Origin: JAUUSJ01 sp964439395
GTDB lineage: Bacteria > Bacillota > Clostridia > Lachnospirales > Lachnospiraceae
Direction: 5' to 3'
Length of the DNA stretch: 64,000 bases
Assembly: GCA_964439395.1 (NCBI GenBank)
Contig: CAYTNV010000004.1
Coordinates: forward strand, 1 to 64,000
The stretch's first letter is position 1. Every line of letters starts with the position of its first letter. Positions 8,478 to 18,733 of this stretch are shown one piece after another. The translations under genes were made by a program, and so were the position numbers. A model generated the notes under the pieces. The model was not told the origin of the DNA and did no database searches. It saw only the letters and a list, made by a program, of their open reading frames with translations.

Positions 8478-10640
8478 TTATTTACTGCTTGCTGTCTCTT
8501 TTATAGCAAGCTGAATTCTTCGTTTTTTTATATCGACACTTATAATCTCAACTTCTACGATATCTCCCACACTCACTACTTCAAGAGGATGTTTAATAAA
8601 TTTCTTCTTCGACATTCTAGAAATATGAACAAGACCATCTTGGTGAACACCAATATCTACAAATGCACCAAAATCAATGACATTTCTAACTGTTCCTTTT
8701 AATATCATTCCCTCTTTTAAATCCTTCATTTCAAGAACATCGTTTCGAAGAATCGGTTTTGGCATCTCATCTCTAGGATCTCTAGCTGGCTTTTCTAGTT
8801 CTTTTAAAATATCAGCCAAAGTCTCCTCACCGATACTAATTTGCTTTGCCAGCTCTTTTTTATTTTTTATTTTCTTAGAAATAGCTCCAATTCCACCCTT
8901 TCTCAAATCCTCCACGGAATATCCTAATATATCTAGTACCTTAGCAGCTGCCTCATAGGATTCTGGATGAACACTCGTCTGATCAAGTGGATTATCTCCC
9001 CCGCTAATTCTTAAAAATCCCGCGCATTGCTCATACGCCTTTGGACCAAGCTTAGCGACTTTTAGCAGCTGCTTTCTATTTATAAATGAGCCATTTTCTT
9101 CTCTATAGGCAACAATATTTTTGGCAATCACTTTAGAAATACCAGAAATATACATAAGCAATGTGGCAGAAGCCGTATTTAAATCCACTCCAACTTTATT
9201 TACACAGTCCTCTACTACATTTCCAAGCACCTCTCCGAGTCTTTTCTGATTCATATCATGCTGGTACTGACCAACTCCAATAGACTTAGGGTCAATTTTT
9301 ACGAGCTCTGACAATGGGTCTTGTAATCTTCTCGCAATAGACGCAGCACTTCTTTGTCCCACATCAAAATTAGGGAACTCCTCTGTCGCCAACTTACTTG
9401 CGGAGTATACGGAGGCTCCCGCCTCATTTACTATAACGTACTGCATATTTTTGTTGATTTCTTTTAATAATTCCACAATGACAAGCTCTGACTCTCTAGA
9501 CGCCGTTCCATTTCCAAGAGAAATGAGCGTAATATCATACTTATCAATCAGTTTTTTCAATATTTTTTTCGATTCCTCGATTTTCTTTTGAGGTTCTGTT
9601 GGATAAATTACTACTGTATCAAGCACCTTACCTGTAGGATCAACAACGGCAAGCTTACAGCCTGTTCGAAATGCTGGATCCCAGCCAAGCACTGTCTTTC
9701 CTGCAATTGGAGCCTGCATAAGAAGCTGTGTAAGGTTCTTTCCAAAAACCTTCATCGCCTCTTCCTCTGCTTTCTCGGTAAGTTCACTTCTTATTTCTCT
9801 CTCAATTGCACCTGCAATCAATCTCTTATAGCTATCCTTAATTACCTCCTGTAAAATTGGAGCTGTATTTTTATTGTCTCGAATAATAATTTTTCTTTCC
9901 AAATACTGTAAAATTTTCTCTTCCGGAGCGTCTATCTTTACTGTAATTTCCTTTTGCTTCTCCGCACGATTAATCGCCAAAATACGATAACCTGGTATTG
10001 TCTTCACTTTCTCCTGGAATTCATAGTACATCTCATACACTGGGTTTTTCTCTGCTAATTTGCCAGCAGCCGTAACAAGTATTCCTTCTTGGACAGTATC
10101 TTTTCTAATACGTATTCTATGCTGTGCATCATCTGAGATACTTTCCGCCACAATATCCATCGCCATTGCGAGTGCCTCCTCAGCAGACTTTACCTCTCTC
10201 TCGACAGAAATATACGCCTTCGCCTCCTCTAACATTGGCTTCTTTGTCATCTGAAGAAGTAATATATTAGCAAGCGGCTCCAACCCCTTCTCCTTGGCAA
10301 TTGTCGCTCTTGTTCTTCTCTTTGGCTTATAAGGGCGATATAAGTCTTCCACCTCAACCATCGTCTTAGCTTCTAAAATTTGTTTTTCTAATTCTTTTGT
10401 CAGTTTTTCCTGCTCAGAAATACTCTTAATTATCTGTTCTTTCCTATCACTTAAATTTCTAAGATAAGTCAATCTCTCGTCTAGATTACGAAGCACTTCG
10501 TCATTTAGAGAACCTGTCACTTCCTTTCGATATCTGGCAATAAAAGGAATCGTATTTCCCTCATCAATTAGCTGTACTGCCGCCTCAACCTGCTCTCTTT
10601 TAATATTTAATTCTTGCTGTAATACTTTTATAATGTCCAT
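8478..10640 (-). CDS. tex: Tex-like RNA-binding transcription accessory protein
   Basis: The 720-residue protein has the full Tex layout. An N-terminal helical region contains FIARYRKEVTGSLNDEVLR. A YqgF/RNase H-like domain follows (GWDPAFRTGCKLAVVDPTG), then helix-hairpin-helix units (LNTASATLLMYISGISKVIAKNI and neighbours). A C-terminal S1 domain completes it (LKEGMILKGTVRNVIDFGAF to about residue 715). Tex binds nucleic acids and affects transcription; its exact role is poorly defined. AGAGGTAAAG precedes the ATG. It lies 8 nt downstream of the dCMP deaminase gene and directly upstream of ribU. Confidence 0.94.
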   Translation of the reverse strand: MDIIKVLQQELNIKREQVEAAVQLIDEGNTIPFIARYRKEVTGSLNDEVLRNLDERLTYLRNLSDRKEQIIKSISEQEKLTKELEKQILEAKTMVEVEDLYRPYKPKRRTRATIAKEKGLEPLANILLLQMTKKPMLEEAKAYISVEREVKSAEEALAMAMDIVAESISDDAQHRIRIRKDTVQEGILVTAAGKLAEKNPVYEMYYEFQEKVKTIPGYRILAINRAEKQKEITVKIDAPEEKILQYLERKIIIRDNKNTAPILQEVIKDSYKRLIAGAIEREIRSELTEKAEEEAMKVFGKNLTQLLMQAPIAGKTVLGWDPAFRTGCKLAVVDPTGKVLDTVVIYPTEPQKKIEESKKILKKLIDKYDITLISLGNGTASRESELVIVELLKEINKNMQYVIVNEAGASVYSASKLATEEFPNFDVGQRSAASIARRLQDPLSELVKIDPKSIGVGQYQHDMNQKRLGEVLGNVVEDCVNKVGVDLNTASATLLMYISGISKVIAKNIVAYREENGSFINRKQLLKVAKLGPKAYEQCAGFLRISGGDNPLDQTSVHPESYEAAAKVLDILGYSVEDLRKGGIGAISKKIKNKKELAKQISIGEETLADILKELEKPARDPRDEMPKPILRNDVLEMKDLKEGMILKGTVRNVIDFGAFVDIGVHQDGLVHISRMSKKKFIKHPLEVVSVGDIVEVEIISVDIKKRRIQLAIKETASSK

Positions 10641-10648
10641 CTTTACCT

Positions 10649-11128
10649 CTACAAATCTAATTTTATTCTAATATGCTTTTCCTCATACTGGCGATACTTC
10701 ACTCCCGCCATATCCATCATTTTTTTTGCTGCCTGAGTAGAAGGAGTACCCGCATATTTATCGGAGCGATAAATAATCTCCTTAACCCCCACTTGAATAA
10801 GTGCTTTTGTACACTCATTACATGGAAAAAGTGTTGTATATACCCTCGTTCCCTTTAGAGAACCTCCGCCATAATTTAAAATGGCATTTAGCTCTGCGTG
10901 ACATACATACAAATATTTTGTCTCGAGCGGATCTCCCTCGCGCTCCCATGGAAGCTCATCATCGCTACACCCTATCGGCATTCCGTTATATCCCATCGAT
11001 AAAATTTTATTATCCTCATTGACAATACAAGAACCAACCTGTGTATTATTATCCTTACTCCTCTGCGCAGATAACATGGCAACTCCCATGAAATATTCAT
11101 CCCATGATATGTAATCTTCACGTTTCAT
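10649..11128 (-). CDS. dCMP deaminase family protein
   Basis: Zinc-dependent cytidine/deoxycytidylate deaminase fold, expected to convert dCMP to dUMP for dTTP synthesis. The zinc and catalytic signature CHAELNAIL is followed by PCNECTKALIQVGVKEIIY, giving the His-Glu and two-Cys ligands. The start is set at ATG 11128 (159 aa), with GAAGGAG about 9 nt upstream; an in-frame TTG at 11146 is less likely. ComEB-type proteins of Firmicutes look very similar. It is closely linked to tex. Confidence 0.9.
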   Translation of the reverse strand: MKREDYISWDEYFMGVAMLSAQRSKDNNTQVGSCIVNEDNKILSMGYNGMPIGCSDDELPWEREGDPLETKYLYVCHAELNAILNYGGGSLKGTRVYTTLFPCNECTKALIQVGVKEIIYRSDKYAGTPSTQAAKKMMDMAGVKYRQYEEKHIRIKLDL

Positions 11129-11228
11129 ATTGCATATCTCCTTCAATTTTAACCTTTTTCTCTCAAATCATTGGCATTCTCACGCCGTATGGTTTATTGT
11201 ACCTCATCTTTTGATTTTATGCAATAAA

Positions 11229-11260
11229 AAGAAAGCTGGTATTACGTATCCAGCTTTCTC
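11229..11260 (-). terminator. Intrinsic terminator downstream of lysC
   Basis: On the minus strand GAAAGCTGG, a short loop and CCAGCTTTC are followed by TTTTT. It lies about 85 nt past the lysC stop codon and separates lysC from the dCMP deaminase-tex-ribU group. Confidence 0.9.
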
Positions 11261-11345
11261 ATTATCTGTATATGATATATAAATATGCACTTTGCAGATT
11301 TTCATATTTTCCAAACATACCTCATTCTATACTTCAAGGTATAAA

Positions 11346-12551
11346 TTATTTTACTAAGAATGCATCATGTACTGCATTCATAGCAGCCTCAATATCTTTC
11401 TCATCAATCAATACTGTAACACGAATCTCAGATGTGGAAATCATTCTAATATTAATTCCAGCTTTATATAAAGCTTCAAACATTTTTGCAGCCACACCAG
11501 CATTTGTGAGCATTCCTGCACCTACGATAGATACCTTGGAAACTGTCTCATTTACATCAATTCTATCATATGCATAATCATCAAATACATTCTCAATCGC
11601 CTCGACAGCCTCTTTTGCATTCTCTCTTGTCACTGTGAAGGAAATATCCTTAGAATTCTCACGCCCTACAGACTGTAATATAATATCAACATTGATACCT
11701 TTCTTAGCTAAGGCATTAAATAACTTAAATGCAATTCCTGGCTCATCCTTTAAACCTACAACAGCAATTCTAGCTGCATCTCTATCTCCTGCAACACCAC
11801 TGATTACTGCATCTTTATTCTTTGTCTTCTTTGTGACAACAGTTCCCTCTGTTGTGTTAAGACTGGAGCGAACAACAAGCTGTACGCCATGTTTTTTTGC
11901 ACATTCTACAGAACGGTTATGAAGAACGCCAGCTCCAAGTGTTGCAAGCTCAAGCATCTCATCATAAGTAATTTCATCTAACTTATAAGCTGTCTTAACA
12001 ATACGTGGGTCAGCTGTGAATACACCATCTACATCTGTGTAAATCTCACATGCGTCTGCATTTAACGCTGCTGCAAGGGCAACGGCTGTCGTGTCAGAAC
12101 CACCTCTGCCAAGTGTTGTATAATTGTCGTATTTATCAACTCCCTGGAATCCTGTAACAATAACAATTTTTCTCTGCTCTAATTCATTGTGAATACGGTC
12201 TGTGTCAATTCTCTTTAATCTTGCATTGCTATATTTATGAGTTGTATGCATAGCAACCTGGAATGCATTTAAGGATACAGCTGGCACGCCTAGTACATCC
12301 ATAGCCATAGCCATAAGTGCAACCGATGTCTGCTCCCCAGTTGTCAAAAGCATATCCATCTCTCTTTTAGATGGGTTTGGATTGATATCCTTTGCTTTCG
12401 CAATTAACTCGTCTGTAGATTTTCCCATAGCAGAAAGTACTACAACAACATCATTTCCTTTTTTATAATCTTCAATACATCTTTTTGCAACATTAAAAAT
12501 TCTCTCTTTATTTCCAACGGATGTTCCACCAAATTTTTTTACTATTAACAT
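11346..12551 (-). CDS. lysC: Aspartate kinase
   Basis: Phosphorylates aspartate, the entry step to Lys, Thr, Met and diaminopimelate. The 401-residue protein begins with KKFGGTSVGN (4-13). It has GRGGSDTTAVALAAALNA (about 148-165) for nucleotide and aspartate binding and two C-terminal ACT domains (IAVVGLKDEPGIA and VSIVGAGMLTNAGVAAKMFE) for end-product feedback. The length matches monofunctional Firmicute enzymes. No lysine riboswitch is visible in the 177-nt gap to hom. hom and the ACT-domain gene are immediately upstream, consistent with a threonine/lysine branch operon. Confidence 0.95.
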   Translation of the reverse strand: MLIVKKFGGTSVGNKERIFNVAKRCIEDYKKGNDVVVVLSAMGKSTDELIAKAKDINPNPSKREMDMLLTTGEQTSVALMAMAMDVLGVPAVSLNAFQVAMHTTHKYSNARLKRIDTDRIHNELEQRKIVIVTGFQGVDKYDNYTTLGRGGSDTTAVALAAALNADACEIYTDVDGVFTADPRIVKTAYKLDEITYDEMLELATLGAGVLHNRSVECAKKHGVQLVVRSSLNTTEGTVVTKKTKNKDAVISGVAGDRDAARIAVVGLKDEPGIAFKLFNALAKKGINVDIILQSVGRENSKDISFTVTRENAKEAVEAIENVFDDYAYDRIDVNETVSKVSIVGAGMLTNAGVAAKMFEALYKAGINIRMISTSEIRVTVLIDEKDIEAAMNAVHDAFLVK

Positions 12552-12728
12552 TTTTTAACCAAGCCTTTCTATCTGTTTCCTATAAAGCCATGATACGTAA
12601 GTTTCAAAGAAAAATCGACTATTTTTCTCCTCACTTATTTTCATCACAAACCACTTTACTCTATTTGTATTAAGTATCTCTACAATCTGACATTCTATTA
12701 CAGTTCCCCAAAAAGGTCAAGAAAATTT

Positions 12729-13937
12729 TTAGTCAGCCAAACGAATACGATTAATTACTGTCTCAAACTGTGCAAGTTTTTGCTCGATTACCTGCTCCTT
12801 TACCTTAGAAGTGATGAATGCAAACTCATCGATTCCATCCACATGAACTTGTTCAATCTCTCCAAACACTATAGCTGCCTCTTCTTTCGTCACTGTTTTT
12901 GGAAGACGAATAAAAAATCTTCTCTCAAAATCACTAACTGGAGTTAACTCAAGCTTTTCCTCACTCCAAACGATATTTTCAAGGTTATGCTCCATATTTC
13001 TGGCTTCCTGAATAACATCTGCCACTACTGCACTTGCTGTTGGAAGCTTTCCTGCTCCTCTTCCATAGAACATCAAATTATCAACCATATTTCCATTTAA
13101 AAATACTGCGTTAAATACACCGTTTACTCCGCCAAGTGGATGAGAAGTTGGAAGCATCATTGGGCAAACCATTGCATAAATATCATTGTCAACTTTCTTA
13201 CTCATTCCAAGTAACTTAATTTTTCTGCCCATTGCTTTAGCGTACTTAATATCTTCGGCTGTAATCTTTGTAATTCCCTCTGTATAAATATCTTCAAAAT
13301 CAACCTGTTTTCCATAGGAAAGAGAAGTCAAAATCGCAATTTTTCTACATGTATCGTATCCTTCTATATCTGCCTCTGGATGCTTCTCCGCATATCCTTT
13401 ATCCTGAGCATCCTTCAGAGCCTGTGCAAAACTCCATCCTTCGTTCTCCATCTTATCCAAAATATAATTTGTCGTACCGTTTAAAATACCAGTAATCTCT
13501 TGAATAATATCTCCTGTCAATGCCTCATTTAAAGGACGAATAATTGGAATACCGCCACCAACGCTTGCTCCAAATAAGAAGTTTACATTTTTCTCTCTCG
13601 CAATCTTAATCAGCTCCGCTCCATGCTTTGCGACAAGCTCTTTATTCGAAGTTGTTACATGCTTTCCAGCCTCTAAACATTTCTTTACAAAGGTATAGGC
13701 AGGATTAACTCCACCCATTGTCTCCACAACAAGCCGTACATCCGCATCACTTTCAATAATGCTAAAATCATGCACTAATTTATCCTCAATCGAGCTTCCA
13801 GGAAATTCTCTAATATCTAATACATATTTTACCTTAACTTCCTGTCCAACGCGACTCTTAATTACTTCCTTATTCAAATCAAAAATTTCTACAACACCTG
13901 ATCCGATTGTACCATATCCTAAAACTGCAACATTCAT
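12729..13937 (-). CDS. hom: Homoserine dehydrogenase
   Basis: NAD(P)H-dependent reduction of aspartate semialdehyde to homoserine. The 402-residue protein has the Rossmann motif GYGTIGSGVVE (7-17), the catalytic core GGGIPIIRPLNEALTGD (about 126-142) with LNGTTNYIL, and a short C-terminal ACT-like region. GAAGGAGTAAAAA precedes the ATG. It starts 5 nt after the ACT-domain gene on the same strand, so the two are co-expressed. Confidence 0.95.
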   Translation of the reverse strand: MNVAVLGYGTIGSGVVEIFDLNKEVIKSRVGQEVKVKYVLDIREFPGSSIEDKLVHDFSIIESDADVRLVVETMGGVNPAYTFVKKCLEAGKHVTTSNKELVAKHGAELIKIAREKNVNFLFGASVGGGIPIIRPLNEALTGDIIQEITGILNGTTNYILDKMENEGWSFAQALKDAQDKGYAEKHPEADIEGYDTCRKIAILTSLSYGKQVDFEDIYTEGITKITAEDIKYAKAMGRKIKLLGMSKKVDNDIYAMVCPMMLPTSHPLGGVNGVFNAVFLNGNMVDNLMFYGRGAGKLPTASAVVADVIQEARNMEHNLENIVWSEEKLELTPVSDFERRFFIRLPKTVTKEEAAIVFGEIEQVHVDGIDEFAFITSKVKEQVIEQKLAQFETVINRIRLAD

Positions 13938-13942
13938 ATTTT

Positions 13943-14386
13943 TTACTCCTTCGCTAGTATTTTTAACTCCTGTATTCCATCTGTCTGTTCCATCTCCTCA
14001 AGCATCTTAGAGACATCCCTTGTCGTCGGAAGTACTTTGACACTCATTGTGATAAGAGCTGTTCCATTCACTGGGAGACTCTGATGTATGGTCAAAATAT
14101 TGGCCCGAAACTCCGCCACCAAACTTAAAATCTTTGACAAAATTCCTGGCTCATCTCTCATCTCTAGTACAAAGGTAATCGTTGTTCCCTTTGTATTTTC
14201 ATGAAATGGAGCAATATCATCTCGATATTTATAAAAAGAGCTTCGGCTTAGCTGTACCTTATCTAGCGCCTTTTGCACACTCATCCTTCTATCTGATTCA
14301 AGTAGCTGCTTTGCCTTTACTACCTTAACTAGAACTTCCGGCAATGCTCTCTTTTTTACTACATAATACTTTGTATCTTGTTCCAT
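13943..14386 (-). CDS. ACT domain-containing protein, PheB/UPF0735-like
   Basis: The 147-residue protein has an N-terminal helical part with a helix-turn-helix look (VQKALDKVQLSRSSFYKYRDD, about 38-58). A C-terminal ACT domain follows (TITFVLEMRDEPGILSKIL, about 69-87). Proteins of this PheB-like family are usually found next to hom or thrB and are thought to sense amino acids; their function is not settled. It overlaps hom's ribosome binding site region (5-nt gap), suggesting a role in controlling the aspartate branch. AAAGGATAAGAAATA precedes the ATG. Confidence 0.87.
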   Translation of the reverse strand: MEQDTKYYVVKKRALPEVLVKVVKAKQLLESDRRMSVQKALDKVQLSRSSFYKYRDDIAPFHENTKGTTITFVLEMRDEPGILSKILSLVAEFRANILTIHQSLPVNGTALITMSVKVLPTTRDVSKMLEEMEQTDGIQELKILAKE

Positions 14387-14633
14387 TATTTCTTATCCTT
14401 TCGCATCTATTTTCCCATCCTATACAAAATAACTACTAAAAATAGACACTTTTCATTCTCACGAAACTCTCTCTTTAAAACATTCCAAGATATGTTCGTG
14501 GTAGAAATACATTTGTTCTCACCAGAAAGATGTTAGCATATTTCTTCGATATATGCAAGTATTTTTATAAAAAAGATTCTATACAACCAACTACTTTCGT
14601 ATGTAGAATGGACTTAATATTGTATAACTATAA

Positions 14634-14677
14634 TAAAAGGCAAAAATACTTTCCAATTAGGATTTATTTTTGCCTTA
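14634..14677 (-). terminator. Intrinsic terminator downstream of prfB side, facing left
   Basis: On the minus strand AAGGCAAAAATA and TATTTTTGCCTT form the stem, followed by a short T-run. It lies just past the prfB stop. The rest of the 14387-14691 gap is AT-rich and should contain the promoter of the ACT-hom-lysC unit, but I cannot place it firmly. Confidence 0.8.
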
Positions 14678-14691
14678 CATTCTAGAAATTT

Positions 14692-15804
14692 TTAATTTTG
14701 TGTTCCAACTAAGCTTTTTAAATACGCATTCATAAACGGATCTAAATTTCCATCTAAAACACTTTGTACATTTCCAATCTCTTCATTTGTTCTATGATCC
14801 TTTACAAGGGTATAAGGCTGCATAATATAAGATCGAATTTGATTCCCCCATCCAATCTCCTTCACCTCACCTCGAAGGTCTGAAATCTTCTCTAAATTCT
14901 CCTGCTGCTTCATAATATAAAGCTTTGCCTTTAACATCTTCATTGCCTTATCTTTATTCTTATGCTGTGAGCGCTCATTTTGACACTGTACAACTACACC
15001 AGTAGGAATATGAGTAATTCGAATAGCAGAATCCGTCTTATTAATATGCTGACCACCCGCACCACTTGCTCGGTAAGTGTCAATTTTTAAATCCTCCTCT
15101 GCAATATCAACTGTCACATCCTCCTCAATATCAGGGAGAATATCACAAGATGCAAAGGAAGTCTGTCTCTTACCTGCCGCATTAAAAGGAGAAATTCGCA
15201 CAAGTCTGTGGACTCCCTTTTCAGACTTTAAATAGCCATACGCATTTTTTCCACTAACTTGAACCGTAATAGACTTAATTCCAGCCTCATCTCCATCAAG
15301 AAAATCGAGTACTTCTGTCTTATATCCTCGCTTTTCTGCCCACTTACTGTACATGCGATAGAGCATTCCCGCCCAGTCACACGACTCTGTGCCACCTGCT
15401 CCTGCATGCAACGTCAAGATAGCATCATTTTCATCATACTCTCCAGATAAAAGTGTTGAAACTCTCATCTCATCAAACTTCTTTTGGAAACTTTTCATCA
15501 TCGCCTGAATCTCTGGGACTAATTCGGGGTCATTTTCCTCATACCCCATCTCAAGCATCGTCTCGACATCCTCCATCTGCTCTTTTAAGTTTTCATAGGA
15601 GGCTACAATATCTTTTAAGTTTTTAGCTTCCTTTATTACTTCCTGAGAATACTCTACATCATCCCAAAAAGAAGCTGACTCCATCTGTTTATCTAACTCT
15701 TTTATCTGATTTCTCTTCTCTTTTAAACTTAGTGATTCTTCTAAATCCTTCATGGGCTGCTCATACTGACCCAAATCATATTTAATTTGATCTAATTCAA
15801 CCAC
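14692..15804 (-). CDS. prfB: Peptide chain release factor 2, no programmed frameshift
   Basis: Recognises UGA and UAA stop codons and triggers peptide release. The 370-residue protein has the SPF anticodon-like tripeptide (VRISPFNAAGKR) and the GGQ loop (RASGAGGQHINKTDSA, about 243-258). The start is GTG at 15804, with AAGGAG 8 nt upstream. The reading frame runs continuously through LEESLSLKEKRNQIKEL, the place where most bacterial prfB genes have an in-frame UGA and +1 frameshift, so autoregulation by frameshifting is absent. It starts 12 nt after secA on the same strand. Confidence 0.95.
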   Translation of the reverse strand: MVELDQIKYDLGQYEQPMKDLEESLSLKEKRNQIKELDKQMESASFWDDVEYSQEVIKEAKNLKDIVASYENLKEQMEDVETMLEMGYEENDPELVPEIQAMMKSFQKKFDEMRVSTLLSGEYDENDAILTLHAGAGGTESCDWAGMLYRMYSKWAEKRGYKTEVLDFLDGDEAGIKSITVQVSGKNAYGYLKSEKGVHRLVRISPFNAAGKRQTSFASCDILPDIEEDVTVDIAEEDLKIDTYRASGAGGQHINKTDSAIRITHIPTGVVVQCQNERSQHKNKDKAMKMLKAKLYIMKQQENLEKISDLRGEVKEIGWGNQIRSYIMQPYTLVKDHRTNEEIGNVQSVLDGNLDPFMNAYLKSLVGTQN

Positions 15805-15816
15805 AGTTTTCGCTCC

Positions 15817-18402
15817 TTATTTATTTCTTCCACAGCATTGTTTATATTTTTTACCACTTCCACAAGGACAAGGGTCATTTCGTCCAATCTTCGCTGTTTT
15901 TCTCACATATGGTCCCTTGGCTATCGTATCGTCCTTATTTGTGCCTGTAATTTTAGGAGCTTCCTCCTTTTCTACTTTCTGTTCAATTTTAACATGCATC
16001 AATGCTCCAACTGTATCCTTTTGGATATTTTCTGTCATTTCCTCAAACATCTCGAATCCTAAGAAACGATATTGTACAAGTGGATCTTTATTACCGTACG
16101 CTTGAAGTCCGATTCCCTGACGAAGCTGTTCCATATCATCGATATGATCCATCCATTTTCTGTCAATAATCTTAAGTAAGAAAATACGCTCGAGATTACG
16201 AATCATATCAGGATCAATCTCATCAAATTCCTTTTCTTTCGATTCGTAACATTCTCTAGCTTTCTCCTTCATACGCTCCATAAATGCTTCCTTATCAGAG
16301 TTTTCTTTCTCTTGCTCTGTAAGTTCTATTTCGCTCACCTTCATTGGAATCTTTTGAGCCAATGCTTCTTTTAGACTCTTCATATCCCATTCTTCAGAGG
16401 AAGCCTCCTCGCCGATATATCCCATAATAATCTTTTCTACTACAGAATCAATCATATTATAAATAGAATCTCTCATATTCTCACCGTCTAGTACTCGGCG
16501 ACGCTCTTTATACATAATCTCTCTTTGCTCATTCATAACCTGGTCATACTCAAGTAAATTACGTCGAATTCCAAAGTTATTGCTCTCAATCTTCTTTTGA
16601 GCCTTCTCAATCGTGGCAGAAATAGATTTATGCTGAATCTCCTCACCTTCTGGAATCTTAAGTGTCTTATAGAGAGTAATCATACGCTCAGAGCCAAAAA
16701 GTCTCATCAAATCATCTTCCAAAGATAAATAAAACTTAGATTCTCCTGGATCTCCCTGACGTCCTGAACGACCACGGAGCTGATTATCAATACGTCTCGC
16801 CTCATGACGCTCTGTACCAATAATTTTAAGACCACCGACCTCTGCAGCACCCTCCTCAAGCTTAATATCGGTACCACGACCAGCCATATTCGTGGCGATT
16901 GTAACTGCACCTAATCTACCAGCATTTGCAACAATCTCCGCCTCTTTCTCATGGAACTTCGCATTCAATACATTATGAGGAATTCCCCTTCTTGTAAGCA
17001 TCCTACTAAGCTCCTCAGAAACTTCAATTGTAATTGTACCAACTAAAACTGGCTGTCCCTTATCATGAGCGGCCTCGATCTCATCAATAACTGCGTTAAA
17101 TTTCTCTTTTTTTGACGCATAGATAGAATCCTCATGGTCGATACGAATGACTGGCTTATTCGTAGGAATTACGATAACATCCATTCCATAAATATCTCTA
17201 AACTCTTTCTCCTCTGTGAGGGCAGTACCTGTCATACCCGCCTTTTTCGTATATTTATTAAAGAAATTTTGGAACGTAATTGTCGCCAAAGTCTTGGACT
17301 CACGTTTTACCTTTACATTTTCCTTCGCCTCAATTGCCTGATGAAGACCGTCAGAATATCTTCTGCCTGGCATAATACGTCCAGTAAACTCGTCTACAAT
17401 CAATACTTCATCATCTTTTACAACATAATCGCGGTCTTTAAACATCAAGTTATGTGCACGGAGTGCTAAAATAATATTATGCTGAATCTCTAGATTTTCT
17501 GGGTCAGCTAAATTCTCCAACTTAAAAAATTCCTCAACTTTTTTTACACCCTCTGCTGTCAAAACGACCTGCTTTTCCTTTTCATTTACAAGGAAATCTC
17601 CATCCTCCTCGATATCAGTTCCCATAATCGCATCTATTTTGCTAAGCTCTGCACTTGCAGTACCTCGCTCCATTCTTCTTGCAAGAAAATCACACATACG
17701 ATATAAGTCTGTAGATTTTCCACTCTGTCCAGAAATAATAAGAGGTGTTCTAGCCTCGTCAATCAAGACAGAATCGACCTCATCGACGATGGCATAATTT
17801 AATTCTCTTTGCACTAACTCGCTCTTTTCCACTACCATATTATCTCTTAAGTAGTCAAATCCAAGCTCATTATTTGTAACATAGGTAATATCACAATTAT
17901 AAGCTGCTCTTCTCTCATCTCCATCATAACTATTTAAAATTACACCGACTGTTAATCCTAGGAAATTATGAATCTGTCCCATCCACTCGGCATCACGTTT
18001 TGCCAAATAGTCATTGACTGTTACAATATGAACACCTTTTCCTTCTAACGCATTCAAATAAGATGGCAAAGTTGCCACTAATGTCTTACCTTCACCAGTT
18101 TTCATCTCGGCAATTCTACCTTGGTGAAGAATGATACCACCGATTAACTGCACTCTATAATGCTTCATATGAAGAGTACGGTCTGCAGCCTCTCTTACTA
18201 CGGCGTAAGCCTCTGGCAAAATATCATCCAATGTCTCACCGTTTGCCAAACGCTCCTTAAACTCATCTGTTTTTGCTCTAAGCTCTTCATCCGACAATGC
18301 CTGCATTGCCTCATCTAAACTTTCTATCTTATCTACAAGCTTCGTAATTCTTTTAATTTCTTTATCGCTATGACTTCCAAATATTTTATCAAAAAGCCCC
18401 AT
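15817..18402 (-). CDS. secA: Preprotein translocase ATPase SecA
   Basis: Motor of the Sec secretion pathway, at the inner face of the membrane. Walker A (TGEGKTLVA), the DEVDSVLIDEAR Walker B region, GRSGRQGDPG and the C-terminal zinc motif CPCGSGKKYKQCC are all present. Start chosen at 18402 (MGLFDKIFG, the conserved N terminus, 861 aa); a GTG at 18411 in frame is less likely. hpf is upstream across about 670 bp of repeat-bearing DNA, and prfB follows after 12 nt. The hpf-secA-prfB order is common in clostridia. Confidence 0.96.
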   Translation of the reverse strand: MGLFDKIFGSHSDKEIKRITKLVDKIESLDEAMQALSDEELRAKTDEFKERLANGETLDDILPEAYAVVREAADRTLHMKHYRVQLIGGIILHQGRIAEMKTGEGKTLVATLPSYLNALEGKGVHIVTVNDYLAKRDAEWMGQIHNFLGLTVGVILNSYDGDERRAAYNCDITYVTNNELGFDYLRDNMVVEKSELVQRELNYAIVDEVDSVLIDEARTPLIISGQSGKSTDLYRMCDFLARRMERGTASAELSKIDAIMGTDIEEDGDFLVNEKEKQVVLTAEGVKKVEEFFKLENLADPENLEIQHNIILALRAHNLMFKDRDYVVKDDEVLIVDEFTGRIMPGRRYSDGLHQAIEAKENVKVKRESKTLATITFQNFFNKYTKKAGMTGTALTEEKEFRDIYGMDVIVIPTNKPVIRIDHEDSIYASKKEKFNAVIDEIEAAHDKGQPVLVGTITIEVSEELSRMLTRRGIPHNVLNAKFHEKEAEIVANAGRLGAVTIATNMAGRGTDIKLEEGAAEVGGLKIIGTERHEARRIDNQLRGRSGRQGDPGESKFYLSLEDDLMRLFGSERMITLYKTLKIPEGEEIQHKSISATIEKAQKKIESNNFGIRRNLLEYDQVMNEQREIMYKERRRVLDGENMRDSIYNMIDSVVEKIIMGYIGEEASSEEWDMKSLKEALAQKIPMKVSEIELTEQEKENSDKEAFMERMKEKARECYESKEKEFDEIDPDMIRNLERIFLLKIIDRKWMDHIDDMEQLRQGIGLQAYGNKDPLVQYRFLGFEMFEEMTENIQKDTVGALMHVKIEQKVEKEEAPKITGTNKDDTIAKGPYVRKTAKIGRNDPCPCGSGKKYKQCCGRNK

Positions 18403-18733
18403 ATGGTACACATCCTTTCATTTTTTACTATTTCTATTAAATATTCTAAAAATTTCTTTTAATTTTTTTACTCTACTTAATATTTGCTGCTTTACAAAAA
18501 ACAAATTTTTACTCGATAGCAGTCTTTCTTTATTATTATTCTTTGTCTAACATACAAATATTTCCTATAGAAAAAAGCCTAATTACTGCTCTATTGTAGC
18601 ATTTCTAAAGTTAGGAATCAATCTATTTATTTTTATAATGAAAAAAATATTATGATTTTATTGTAAACACATGCTTTCTTTTCCCTGTACTTTCCAGACA
18701 TACTATATTCTATACATTAAGAAGGATACCTTG
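18403..18733. other. Gene-free AT-rich region upstream of secA
   Basis: Very AT-rich, no credible open frame on either strand. It presumably contains the secA promoter; no clear -35/-10 pair can be fixed with confidence. Confidence 0.5.

Noticed and set aside
12552..12728. Lysine riboswitch (L box) in front of lysC
   Set aside because: The gap is 177 nt, AT-rich, and none of the conserved L-box segments are visible.
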